A stretch of 64,000 bases of DNA from the NCBI GenBank assembly GCA_948567375.1, contig OX419759.1, positions 43,811,493-43,875,492 on the forward strand. The letters are read 5' to 3'. Shown here in pieces: positions 49,176-60,722 of this stretch. The notes under the pieces were generated by a model that did no database searches, had not been told where the DNA came from, and saw only the letters and a program-made list of their open reading frames with translations. Position 1 is the first letter of the stretch, and each line of letters starts with the position of its first letter. The DNA is from Lunularia cruciata (lineage: Eukaryota; Streptophyta; Marchantiopsida; Lunulariales; Lunulariaceae). The position numbers and the translations under genes were made by a program.

Positions 49176-49830
49176 TTATCAATTGGCTATTTGGAGGATA
49201 AAAGAAACATTACAAAGAGTCAAAGGGTTCACATGGGTGATAGACCCTTGAACCATCTTAAATGTAAGTGTCTATGGGAATTTCTTGTTCCCCAATGGGG
49301 AAACACCGGACTATGGGAGTCTAGACTACCACCCCTAGCCTCACCAAAGGCTGGCCTCAAATGGGGCTATGTAAGTCACATTCCTTATGTTTCATAGTCA
49401 ACTGTCCCTCTCATGTAATGCTGGTGTTGCCCATGCAAAATTTCTAGTGCTCACTGCTAATGATCATGTATATCCTCTCCACTATGCTCTACAACATATT
49501 TTGGCCGTGTGTACTCCTTGCCATCCCATGAGAGCATAAAAAATCTGCATAGAGAGAAAGTATTGCCTACCATGCCTACGACCAACTATGCAAGATTGGA
49601 AGAAGCATCACTTCACACACATATAAGTTTATTGGCTTTCAAATCAAGGGAAGCTATACCTCTTGCAGAAGTCAATACTATTGGCCACGACCCAAGTTCA
49701 AAAATTGCTACAATATCTCCATTGATAACAAACACTTTTTCCTGGGAAAATCTTCCTACTTCAAACTTGCACCCCATAGTGGTACATGTTTCTTTTACAA
49801 TACCAGCTACAACCTTTGCAACTCCCATGC
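49176..49830 (+). repeat. Family Y leader segment, copy 3 of three
   Basis: This matches 24376-25030 and, in its first 510 bp, 1-520. It lies between the primer-like site at 48993 and the gag start near 49835. The plus strand is open at 49509-49838 and the minus strand at 49828-49613, so coding status cannot be settled by eye. Confidence 0.6.
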
Positions 49831-51500
49831 TACAATGACTTTGGGAGGAGGAAATGATTGCATACCTGTGGGAATGGTAGTGTTCACAGGTCTAGAAGAC
49901 TTCAAGTCATTCCTTTGCATGTTTGAGAACATTTTTACAGCCCAAAATAATGTAAATGATGCCCTTATGCCATGGCAAATAGGCCAATGTTTCATTGGTA
50001 TTGCTCAATATTGGTTCAATGGTCTAATGCAGCCACAAAAACAAGCTATGCATTGATACAAGCAGAAGGGCTACAAGAGTACATCTCTCCAAGACAACAA
50101 AAAAAACTTCAAGGAAAAATAAACAGGTTCCACAAAGGACATAACAAAACCATGCAAGCATTTATCCAATGATTCCAATACATATTTTCAATGATCACAC
50201 TAGCACTAGACCCTACTATGGCTCTCAATTGGTTTAAGGATGTCCTACCAAAGGACATTCAAAAGGTTTTAATCTAGAACAAGGCAGCAACTCTAGCACA
50301 AGCATTTGAAGACGCATGTTCTTGGGCCCGGTACAAGCTAATGACCGGGATATGGCCTTGCCAGACCCATGTTCCACAATATAGGGATTTAAGGGAAATG
50401 TGATGCATAACACTTGTGTTGCTTCACAAGGATTCCCCCATGTAGCCTACTTCTATGAAGGAGCACCCATAGTTGCATCAGGTACATGACATCCCAGGTA
50501 CATGACATCCCAAGCAACGCCCATAAACAATCACATGCCCATACTTCTTCCCACAATACTCCAGCACCTCCCACCCTTACTAATGTGATTCCAACAACAT
50601 CACTAAAATGGAGGACATACTAATAAAACTAGAACACCCAGAGGATCTTCACTTAGCACAACAACCACAAGAGAGAAATCCATTTAATACTATTGCTAGA
50701 GGTGAAATCTCCTATACATGGTGTACAAGAGGACAACACACTATTGCCTAGTGCACCACACTAGAAATTCTGAACTTTTTTGTACATTGTGGGAGATATG
50801 GACATACTATGAAAAATTGAAAAATATTGCAAAGAGACCAAGAACCACAAGAAGAGAGAACACATGTTGTAGATATTGGTCCGCATCATAACATCTTCAA
50901 CCAATATTTACAAGACTTGACTTTCCAAAGAGGAAAAGTAAATAGATGAGAATAATGTCCACTTGGCCCGGATAAACATTATCACCATTGCAATGAGAAC
51001 CATATGCAAATTAGTATCCTAATAAGCCTGCTCATTGCGCATACTATGGTTCAATGCCCCAACTTTTGAAATTTCATCACCTAGGTCTGGAGCACCTGTA
51101 TAGGACAAAGAACAAAATCTTCATGCCCTAAATCCTCATGGCTCTAACAAGAAGGTGCAATTTATTGCAATTCTAGAGAACCCCTTTGAAGGAGATACAT
51201 TGTTTGTAGAAAATCATGCGCCTATGAAGGAAAACATCTTTCTTACTATGCAATAAATGCAAGATCCAACCAGCAATCCATTCTCCAAAAGCTACTCCTC
51301 CAAAAAAATGGATGATGAACCTTGAAAAAAGATATTTCACAGCCAGCCTTGGAAATTTACCATGCGATAGTTCCCAAGATTGACATATTGGCAAAATAAC
51401 CTTCTACTTTGGTCATTCACAACTATGACAACTTAGTAGATTTGGCTAACACTCAGGTCAATATTGCACTCAAAAAACTTTGCAAGGTAGCCCTTCCAAA
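49830..51500 (+). pseudogene. Family Y gag-protease relic, copy 2
   Basis: The first part is open (49835-50172, two frames): LGGGNDCIPVG, FTGLEDFKSFLCMFENIFTA and a PWQIGQCFIGIAQYWFNGL stretch. It continues NWFKDVLPKDIQKVLI near 50230 and MEDILIKLEHPEDLHLAQQ near 50611-50670, and a decayed zinc knuckle VHCGRYGHTMKN near 50780 has lost cysteines. A protease-like part follows to 51500. It has many stops. It is a Ty3/gypsy-type polyprotein by order and by the RT fragment downstream. Confidence 0.7.
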
Positions 51501-51555
51501 GCATCAGAAACTTCAAACATTTTGTTGAAAGAGCATCCGATCTATCTTCAACTCA

Positions 51556-51672
51556 ATCAAGACGAACTAATTTTTACTATTTACTTTGTATTTGACCATT
51601 TCTTACTCATATCTCTATGGGGAACAAACTTTATTTATCTAATTACCGCAAAAGTGATACTTGTTGGGTTGT
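51556..51672 (+). repeat. Short family E LTR 3' tail
   Basis: About 115 bp match the last part of family E LTRs, ending GCAAAAGTGATACTTGTTGG and GTTGTACC. It interrupts the gag-pol relic, and no 5' part or target duplication was found. It may be a truncated insertion or filler from recombination. Confidence 0.6.
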
Positions 51673-52208
51673 ACCATATTCCCAAAACCATTGAAGCCAA
51701 TTTCATCCCAAGTTGTTGAATAGACTAAAGCTCTTCTGTCAACATTATGTCAAAGTGAGTTATGCAAATGTTAGGATTGCAAGGCATGACTAAAACTTCA
51801 ATCCTTCTTTGAATGGTTGTCGAAAGGATTCACTATCCTATTGGGATGTTTACAAGGTACCAACACCCATTGGTGAGCAAACCTTCCTTGAGGATTACTT
51901 GGTCATGGATACCCCTCCTCTCACACAATTTCCACTATTGTTGGGAGTCCTACTGCTGGTAGATGCAAATTTGGTTACTTCTTGGCAATTGGAAGCTTAA
52001 GCACATTATTCTTCCAATGTACCAAACCAACCAGAATTCCAATTTGGATAAAGAAGGAGAACCAAGCTTTGCCATCAATGCATGGAGCTTTACTTACATT
52101 AATAGTGATGAGGAGATTGCAAAAACTATTGCTATTTTTTGTTTATAACCAAGGAGGAGATGCAAGGTTATGACAAAAGCTATTCCAATTTGATCTAAAC
52201 CTTATAGG

Positions 52209-52457
52209 TTGAATTGCATCTACTCCCAAAAGGTATGGGAAAAACTAAAAAAATTGTTCAAGTGCAGGTTCATCTATTTAAGTGCAAGAGAAACTGAGTG
52301 GGTGCTGCCTATCTTGGTAGTTCTGAAAAAGGATGTGAGAAAAGTAAGGATCTCTATGGATTTTTGTAAACTAAATGCAGATCTCCAAGCCCTTAAGTAC
52401 CTCATCAACAAGCACTATTGTTCAAGACATTTAGCGCATTGGATGCTACTCATATAG
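52209..52457 (+). pseudogene. Ty3/gypsy reverse transcriptase fragment
   Basis: The plus-strand frame contains ETEWVLPILVVLKKDVRKVR followed by ISMDFCKLNADLQALKY. This is the N-terminal RT box usually seen as W.SPVV.V.KKDG..R.C.DYR.LN. The catalytic YxDD box is not found downstream. With the gag at 49830-51500 it is the remnant of one plus-strand element. Confidence 0.75.
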
Positions 52458-53148
52458 GAATTCTCCTGTTCAGTTGAGTATCATCTCAGAAAGTCCCATG
52501 ATAACATGGACTTCCTTTCCCACATTCCCACATCTCCAATGACAAACTCCCTTAATAGTCACCCTATAGATTTCCATTTCTTTTATGTGCAAGGTCAAGT
52601 CACTACTCAATCCATGTAGATGGATCAAATAAAACATTACTTGACTATAAGATGATTACTTTCCTATCTGCCATGCAACCTATGATAACCTAACAAGTAT
52701 CACTTTTGCAATAATTGATGAGTAATTGTTCATCCCACAGAGATACTAGTCAAGAATAGTCAAATACAGAGTAAAAGTAACAATTTAGTTCTTTTTGATT
52801 TCATCTTTAGCCACTTGGGTAGAAACCACACCTTGAAAAGAGTAACAAGCACTCAATCATATTCTTCTCATAATTACATGTCACTACAAATCACAATTCA
52901 TCAAACGCTTTCCAATTCAGTCTAGATTGTGATGATTTAGTTGGTTCAAAGAAGGCTACTTCACCATGAAGTAACTTTGCTGCAAAATTGCATTCCAACC
53001 CTTCATAGAAGGTACAACTTCCTCAGTCAAAATGACTTTGCATTAGTCCCTACTTGCAATAAAAAATGGTCAATATTACCAAAACTACAATTCTTTGCAG
53101 ATCCATCAAAGCATTGCTTTGATTGCTATCCACTCAAAATCAAACACA

Positions 53149-56100
53149 TGTGGTACCCACATTTTTTGGTTTGTTGTTGTTTTACATATTTCCTGAGAAG
53201 AAGTGTGTAGTTGAAGGTAGATTGAAACTAAATGGAAAAGAAAGAAGAAGAATTGTGTCTTTGGGTCAGACCCAGAGAAGCCTACTTTGTGTCAAGCAAA
53301 GGAGAACATGGATTGGACTCATCGGAAGTGAAACCCAAAGTAAGAAGACTGAGCCTCAAGGTGATCAACCCAATGCAAAGATAGGTTAACAACCTTTCTT
53401 TGGGTGTGCCAATCAAGAATGTACAACCAAGAAAGTGGTTGAGTCTCAAGCAAGATAAAATTGATAGTGACAGGAGGAATGCATGAAAAATGTTTGATTA
53501 TCAACTTAAGAGTGATTGAGAAATGACCACATAACAAAGAACTACAAGATTGAGACTTTGTCAAAGGATTTTTGAAATTTCATGCAAGCATTCTATGCCA
53601 CTAACTAGTCATCATGAAGGAGTGCCTATTATGAGGCCAGCCAAGAGTTTGAATTTCAAGAATCCTGAGGGAGTGAGGATTTCAAATCCAAGGGAATGGA
53701 TATTCTTCCAAGAACCAAGAGTGAGAGATCACATGATGCCAATGAGGGGTGGGAAGAAGAATCCCTCGCTCACAATGAAAAATCTTGCAGTTTGGAGGTT
53801 AGATGTTATTGCAAGGATCAAAGTCATGACTAGACTTTGGATCACATTTATATCAGGCATGGATCTGGAATTTGAGCTTTCCAAGGTTCATGGTAGAGAT
53901 TGATGTAAGTGACTATAAAGAAGGTCTAGAGAAAGTAGTGAAGAAAGGCAATTTGGCCGGATGGACAGAGTTGGATTGGAGACTAGTCTTGGGGAAAGAG
54001 GCTAGTAAGGAGATTGGGGCCACATTATGTGGGAAGGGAGAGTATGTAGCAGTATGAAATTCCTTTAGTGCTCCATGTACAAAGAATGGCTACAAAGTGA
54101 AAACATATCAAGACCAGGTAAGGCAAAGTATTGTCAGAGTGATGATGGCAATCTTCAAGCCGGAGCGAACCACTTATGTAATGAAGCACCAGGCCATGTT
54201 CTTCCCCCCATATGTTTGCAAGAGAGCCAATAAATAAGGCAAAGTGTTTTCACCAGCAAACAAGGCAGATGGTTGGAATTAGAAGGATCAGTTGCCTCCA
54301 CATTATCTGGTACTATTGGAAACACACTTTTACTTTGGTTTGAATTTGATGAAAGAGGAGAGACAAAAGATGGTGTCTCACTTTGATCACGATTTGCAAA
54401 GAGAAGCGGATGATGACCAGCAGCAATACATCCAACAATTCCAAAAAAGTGATAAGCCTATGCCAAGACAAGAGAACATAAGTTGAAGGCAGTGACTACT
54501 CTAAAGATAAAGAAGTGGATTTGACCCAAAAAGGTGTTGTCACCAATCCAGCCAAGGAAGATGCGGAAAGTTAACCCAAGGACTGAATTAGTAGTGCGGG
54601 ACTTGTCATCAGGAGCAGAATTGGAAGAAGAAGCCGAGCATAAGTTGGAAGACATGAAAGGAGAAGAAGAAGAAGCAGAGCTAATGCTATAGAGTGAAGA
54701 GTCAAGCAGCGGGAGTGTGATAACAAACTCAAAGTGGAGCAACCAATGGAGAAGGACGCTAAGGGGGAAGATCAGGAGTTCCATGTGGCAATCAATTGTA
54801 TGGGAGGAGACATTCCTTGTCTGGAATTGCCAGAAATTGAAATAGAAGAACCTCCAATGGAAGAGCCAAAGTCAGTGATCTAGAGAGGAATAAGATCAAA
54901 GAGAAGTCTATAGACTAAAGTTCCAGGTCCAAGCAAAGTGAGTAAAGTAGATGAAGAGAAAGAGAGCTGGGAAAAGATGACTCTAAAGGTAAGAAGATCA
55001 AGACTTTGGGGTAAGGCTCTTGTTGAAGAAGCGTTGGTGGAAGCAACATACAGAGATCAAGAAGGTGCAAGAGACTTTGACGTAGTGGAATACTTGTCAA
55101 AGATCTTCTGTCTGTTGTTGTTGCAGCTGAAGCAAAAGGAGGATTTGAAGAAAGATCATCTGGAAGTGCAGGATGAACTGCAAGTGCTGAAGTATTGGAG
55201 GGAAGAAGTCTCAAAGTTAAAGAAGAAGTTGACCTCAGGAGAGAAGCAAGCCAAAAAACTTTGGGTTGATGATGTACTTTGGAGGAAGACTTTTGATAAC
55301 TTGGATGAAGAATTTGTGAAGTGGAGAGGTGAGAGAGAAAGGCAAGCCAAAGACACAAGGAAGCAGAATGTGTTGGTTGAGAAATTGAAGTAAGAATCTA
55401 ATGATGCTTGAGTTTAGGTTCTGCATTTGAAAGCCATCACAGCAATTATGGAGCAGGAGTTAGAGAGCTTGAAGTAAAAGGTGGTAGAGAAAGATGAAGC
55501 ATGCCAGCATGAGTTGTTAAGGAGACATCTAGAAGACGACAGGCTGCATGCTTTGATCAGAAGTATGGAAGTTCAGCTTGGGTGGTACATGAGGTATAAG
55601 GAAGCATTGAAAGCTAATTTTGAAGATGAGTCGTGAATGTATGAAGAGGAGTTGCAGATGGAGAGAGGACGAGAGAAGGGGAATCAAATGGCATCAGTAG
55701 ATGAAGTTTTTGTGAAGGTGATGCTTAGTACTATTGTCTAGGTTCAATCAAAGGAATCCAGATTTCACGAGTTTAAGTTGTTAGTGCAGAAGGCAAGGAA
55801 GAAGAAAGTGAACGATGTGGATTCGAACAATTTGTTGATTAGCTTAAGAGATTGAGTAGATAGAAAAATTACTAAGGTAGGAGACAAAGTTTGTCTCAGA
55901 CTAGATTTGGTTAGATCCAAGTTAGAGCAGATTTAAAGTAGCATGAAGGTAGGAACCTGGTGCAAAGTCATAGATGTAGGAGTGCAAGTTTCTTTGGGTG
56001 AGTTATCTGAGCAATTAGGAGCAAGTGGGTTGGATAATAAGAAGGTAGATAGAGTGCCCATGACTTCAATTGCAGTTCAGACAAAAACTATGAGAGAGAT

Positions 56101-56985
56101 AGAAGAAGATATAGAAGATGATGGAGCTGAAGTACAAGGTATGAAGGAAGTTAAATCAAGGGTAGAAGAAGAAGAGGTAGATATTGGATTAGATTAATAA
56201 CTGATTTGAGATTTGAATTTTGAATTGACAGATATGAAGAGTGTGTTGCCACTTCAGATTTTGGAGATTGTTAGGAAACTGTATTTTAGCTAGATAATTG
56301 TCAAAGTGATCTACCTATTTAAAGGAAGCATTTGTAGTGTGTTTTTGTTAAGTATTTTTATTTTCAACATTGAGTAAAGCAAAGTGCTATAACTCAATGC
56401 TTGTTGTTTCAGCTTAATTTTGAGTATCAATCTTGTGTGTGTGTTTTTGTTAGTGTCTTGAGAATTTTAAAGTGTGTTTTTAGGAGCTTTTTGGATGTCG
56501 GATTTTGCAGTGCTGATTTCATTTTGAATCTTTGATCTTGAGTGGATAGCAATCTAAGCAATGTCTTGACAGATTTGTGAAGAATTTTTGTGTTGGTAGT
56601 TGTGCATTGGTGAGCATAGCATGGGGTTGATGCAAAGCAATTTGATCAAGGAAGTTGTGCCTTCAGTGGACGGGTGGAACACAATTCTAATGTAAAGTCA
56701 TTTGTAGTGAAGTAGCCTTCTTCAAGAAAATATGAATCATCACAATCAAGGTTGTTTGGAAAAATTTGATGAACTTGTGATTATGGGAGTGTAATTTATG
56801 AAAAGACTATGAATCAATACTTGTTACTCTCTTCTGGGTGTGGTTTCTACTTGAGAGATTAAAGACTCAACCAAGAAGAACTACATTGTTACTATTTACT
56901 TTATAGTTAACCATTTTTTACTCGTATCTCTATGGGTACAAACTTTACTTACAGATACAAAAGTGATCCTTGTTAGGTTGTCACA
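53149..56985 (+). mobile_element. Complete family E solo LTR (3,837 bp) in opposite-strand family E LTR
   Basis: It starts TGTGGTACCCACATTTTTTG and ends GGTTGTCACA. Perfect 5-bp target duplications ACACA lie at 53144-53148 and 56986-56990. Removing it joins the flanks into a sequence that aligns with 41890-41945, an independent copy, so the insertion site is certain. It is the longest complete copy. The internal frame spans 53733-56197. Confidence 0.95.
53733..56197 (+). pseudogene. Family E LTR ORF relic in the 3.8-kb solo LTR
   Basis: It starts MMPMRGGKKNP and reads VWRLDVIARIKV, SFPRFMVEI, WTELDWRLVLGKEAS, TTYVMKHQAMFF and LPPHYL...HFYFGLNLM, then a charged linker, MTLKVRRSRLWGKAL, a coiled coil (54938-55393 open, then pieces), VQVSLGELSEQLGAS and the shared end DIGLD at 56194. 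There is a frameshift near 53870 and several stops. It supports the same gene model as 26423-28870. Confidence 0.8.
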
Positions 56986-57371
56986 ACACACCAAATGGAA
57001 ATCAAAGCTCCAGAATCCAACATCCAACACATTTTCACAACAAACCAAATTTCTACATTCACTCACAAACACACGCAACAAATGATACTTGGAATCAAGC
57101 TAAAACAATGAGCATTGAGTGTCAACACTTTGCTTTACTCAACTTCAAAATTGAATACGACACACTGCAAATGGCTGCTCTAAAAAGGCAAAGCACTCAA
57201 TATTAGTATAACTGTCTAAACAACCTTAACCATTCCTTAACAATCTCCTGATACAAATCATCAGATTTACACTCGAGTTGCTTTAAATCTGAAAAATGTT
57301 ACTAACTACTCATTCCATGTATTACCTTGACTTTGATTTCTTCACCCAAATTTATTACAAGTGCCTCCTAC

Positions 57372-57629
57372 ACTTTGGTTTCATCAACTACTTCAACTTC
57401 TTCTTCTACTCTTGTCTTATCTTCAATTTCAGTTCAGACTGAAATTGAAGTCATAGGTAATCTAATTGTATTCTTTTGCACAACCTTAACTGGTTCCATC
57501 CAAACTTTGGTTTCATCAACTACTTCTACTTCTTCTTCTACTCTTGTCTTATCTTCAATTTCAGTTCAGACTGAAATTGAAGTCATAGGTAATCTAATTG
57601 TATTCTTTTGCACAACCTTAACTGGTTCC
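57372..57629. repeat. 132-bp tandem duplication in the LTR frame
   Basis: Two nearly identical units, starting ACTTTGGTTTCATCAACTAC at 57372 and 57504, differ by about two bases. The period of 132 bp is 44 codons, so the minus-strand frame stays open. The near-identity shows a recent event inside an otherwise old relic. Confidence 0.9.
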
Positions 57630-57762
57630 GCTGACTTAGGTAACTCATCCAAAGTCACTTGCATTCCAACCTCAACTACTTTGGGTCCGATTACCCTACT
57701 CTCACTTAGAGTATCATTAGGTCTCTTGATATTGATCTACCTAAATTTAATCTAATACATAC

Positions 57763-57937
57763 ATTATCTCCTACTTTAACCATCTTCCTGTCTACTCTAT
57801 CTCTAAGACAAATTAACAAATGATTCAACTTTCTGTCCTTCACTTTTCTTATATATTATCTCCTACTTCAACCATCTACTCTATCTCTAAAACAAATTAA
57901 CAAATGATTCAACTTTCTGTCCTTCACTTTTCTTAGA
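57763..57937. repeat. 92-bp tandem duplication at the LTR break point
   Basis: Units start ATTATCTCCTACTT at 57763 and 57855. The second lacks about 9 bp and has two changes. The second unit ends exactly where LTR similarity ends and the non-repetitive island begins, suggesting the duplication arose during the event that joined them. Confidence 0.8.
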
Positions 57938-59290
57938 CTGGGCGATCACTAGATTTCTTAGACACCGTGTACGCCGCAGATGCTACGAGGCAACACGTAT
58001 ATGGAGTGCTTCGTCAACGCCACCAGGAGTACGGTCTCTCCATTATTAGTTTTAAGGTTAGTTGCAGAAACTATGTCTCATCCGCGCTAATTCTGTAGTA
58101 ATGTATTCGATTGTACTGGAATCCACTCTATGAACCCTCTGACTGACACTGTTATCAATTGTTTCCCCAACTAGAAGGCCTTCAGCATCACCAAATACCT
58201 GGACTCTCCAGGATCCGGAGCGCATGCTCAGACGAGAGAGGATATACGCATGGTCCGCGTCTATTTCCTGATTGTTGGTGGGAGCAGAACCACAGTTACA
58301 ACGTTCTCGCTGATATGCGAATGCTGTAATATGAAGCCGTCTTCCCAACTGGGACATCATCCTGATTATCCGATATCTAGCCAGTCAAGGACTTGTGGAG
58401 CGTGTCCTGGTGAAGGTAGATATCCTCATAGTCGGGGTCAACTTTCTTGTCGTTCGCGAAGAAACCGCAGTCACAGGGTCCTGGCTGATCTACATGACAA
58501 TCGAGCTCTGGGATATTCAGGGCATTCTAAACAGCATATGGGAGGGTTCGCAGCCATCTGTTTGGATTGTCCAAGATATCAATCAGCGGTCTTGCGATTC
58601 TATTATACAGGAAACACGTGAGAGAAATTTTGATGGTTCAGATCAAAATTGTCATCGAATTGACATCCAACATTCACTTGAACAACTGACATACTTGCAA
58701 GCTGCTCAGCTCCATCCACCAGACATTGTTCCTCTCATAAGCAGATCAAGACTTTACTGTTAGCAAACTTGAATATAGCTTTGGTTTGTTCCAGAAACTA
58801 TACATGAAAGGTATTAGAACTGAACACAAGAGATGTACCGGTATTTTCATTAGTCATTTACGTATCATATATGCTTTATCTAACATGTAACTTGCAATAC
58901 AGGATGTCACAAGCATCAGGAATTTTGAAATTGTAGCCAACAGGAGCTCCAAGGAGAAGCATCAAGTGTTAACATCTTCACGGTCACAGACGAGGAAGAG
59001 CCGATCATTCGAGACTCGTCACCAGTTTGTATGGATAGACATTCGTGATGACAACGTTGTCATGGATATTCTACACAAAAAAACCTTTATCTCAGAGCTG
59101 AATTTTGCAGCCATTGATATTCTTGATGATTTCGTTTCTGTAGATATCATCGATTCAGAGGGAATACATGTCACCCAACAAGATCGGATGACAAATTGCT
59201 TTATGTTGGTTCATATTTTCCAAAAGATCACCATTCTGATCAAAAACCTTCTTAGCGCTTCTCACAAATTAATTCAATAAATTCAGTCTT
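57937..59290 (+). other. Non-repetitive island with unrecognised exon-like frames
   Basis: Base composition changes here: CpG is common, as in the peroxidase exons and unlike the flanking LTRs. Plus-strand exon-like pieces are about 57945-58053 (FLDTVYAADATRQHVYG, then GTTAGT), 58333-58763 (LPNWDIILIIRYLASQGLV, ending LISRSRLYC) and 58903-59280, preceded by an AATACAG acceptor-like site (FVWIDIRDDNVVMDIL, DFVSVDIIDSEG). The minus strand is also open at 58360-58058 and reads well. I recognise no family on either strand. It may be a fragment of a low-copy gene. Confidence 0.35.
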
Positions 59291-60041
59291 GTGGGCGTAT
59301 CAGCCCTTAATGGCTAGCTATAGTCAGTTACGGGTTTTTGAACTAAGCAGAGCAATTTCCCTCAAATTATGTCAAGCCATCTGGATACATTTAGTGTTGT
59401 TGGATGTTGGTGGCAGAACTATCAAGTAATGTAGTGCATCTAATTGAAACTTCATAAAGATTATAATCACTTTAAGATTAAAGTATACTCTAGCTAGATT
59501 GTGAATATAGGCCATGGTAAATAAGCATAGACTCTGAAATATAGATGGATGATGTTATTCACATCAAATTCACTGAACGTTAGTCATCTGGATTATCACT
59601 GTCCGCTTCAGGAACACGATTTCTGTCCCTAAATGTATCAAACCTCATAGGTCGGCTCCACCGTGTACTGTATCCTCCGCCCAACATGGAAACCCAGCAG
59701 ATCTCTGCTGCAGACGAAACTACAATTTAACTCATGTAATTTCGTCTCAATTTCTGTAACCCGAAACTGCCCACTCATCTATAAGTCCTCAGTTGCTTTT
59801 CATAATTTCACAGCGGCGGTTGCATAACCAACGGCTTGACTCGCTAAATAACCAGTGGAGTTATGTCCGCCGTCTCATATCAATTTTATCATATCAACTC
59901 TATTGGGGTTTAGCCCCATTTACCTCTTTTGTCTCACCTTTGTACGGGTTGATGGTGTCTTCCCATCCTTTGTGTGTTCTACGCCAAGCGTCCTTTTCGA
60001 TTTCTCCGGTAGTTTTCGCATATTTCACTCTCAATTTGGTT
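59291..60041. other. Non-repetitive spacer, no gene recognised
   Basis: Unique-looking sequence without a convincing frame. TCTATAAGTC at 59779 could be a TATA-like element, and the frame at 59793-60050 is short and resembles nothing I know. It is not shared with other parts of the window. Confidence 0.4.
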
Positions 60042-60248
60042 GACCACTAACAGGAAATAAGACATATACATGATTTCAAACACAAAGAAGGCTTTACAAC
60101 GGATCCTAGTACAATGCAGCTATAGAAAATGTGAGTTAAACTAATAGACGTCATACATATTCAGATGACCGCCAATAGGAAATAAGACATATACATGTTT
60201 GCAAACACAAAGAAGGCTTTACAGCAGATCCTAGTTCATAGCAGCAAT
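60042..60248. repeat. 125-bp tandem duplication
   Basis: Two units beginning GACCACTAACAGGAAATAAG (60042) and GACCGCCAATAGGAAATAAG (60167) share about 80 bp with a few changes, including ACATATACATG and AACACAAAGAAGGC. No coding sense is evident. The second unit ends where a family E LTR fragment starts. Confidence 0.85.
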
Positions 60249-60698
60249 ATAATATGTAACACAATGTTTCGATCAATTTGTGAAGAATTGTAGTGTTGAT
60301 AGTATTTTATATTTGTGATTAGAGTGTTGTATTAATGCAAAACAATTTTGATTGAGTGAGTTGTGCTTTCAATGAGAGTGTGTAATACAATTCAGAGACT
60401 AAGTTGTTTCATGGTAAAGTAGTATACTTTTGGAGAACTGAATCATCACCATCAGTGTCAATTTGAAAAGGATTTGAAGAATTGTGATTATGGGTATTGT
60501 TAATTGACAAAATACTGTAAATTGAGCACTTGTACTCTCTTATGGGGTGTGGTTCTTACCCAAGAGATTAAAGACGCAACCAAAAAGAATTGTACGAGAC
60601 GTTTAACTTTGTATTTGACTATTTTTTACCAATTATTTTGTGGAAACAAATGATTACTAATCAATTATTACAAAAGTGATACTTGTTGGATTATCATA
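60249..60698 (+). mobile_element. Family E LTR 3' end joined to its internal region
   Basis: The sequence matches the last ~450 bp of complete family E LTRs and ends GGATTATCATA (expected GGGTTGTCACA). It is truncated on the 5' side. Like the copy ending at 9364, it is followed by a primer-site-like sequence and gag rather than by a target duplication. Confidence 0.8.
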
Positions 60699-60705
60699 TG
60701 ATTTC

Positions 60706-60722
60706 TTACACCACTACAAAGG
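60706..60722 (+). other. Decayed tRNA-Asp-type primer binding site
   Basis: TTACACCACTACAAAGG aligns with TTGGCACCACTGCCAAGG at the same position after the LTR at 9364. On its own it would not be recognised; the call depends on the alignment. Confidence 0.5.

Larger units (their letters stand above)
34190..50340. repeat. Segmental duplication, copy 2
   Basis: This is the partner of 10310-25543 in the same orientation. It holds the second peroxidase gene and a 3.7-kb family E solo LTR at 41449-45156 that copy 1 lacks. It lacks the copia gag part found at 12875-14262 in copy 1. Exons and promoter are nearly identical between copies; transposon-derived parts are visibly more diverged. Confidence 0.9.
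52681..57936 (-). mobile_element. Family E LTR, minus orientation, split by a nested plus-strand LTR
   Basis: The left part, 52681-53148, starts TATGATAACCTAACAAG (expected TGTGACAACCC). After the nested LTR it resumes at 56991 and continues through the 3' non-coding part and the end of the internal frame (minus strand, VQTEIE motif) to 57936, where it is cut. It carries two internal tandem duplications at 57372-57629 and 57763-57937. Confidence 0.88.
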
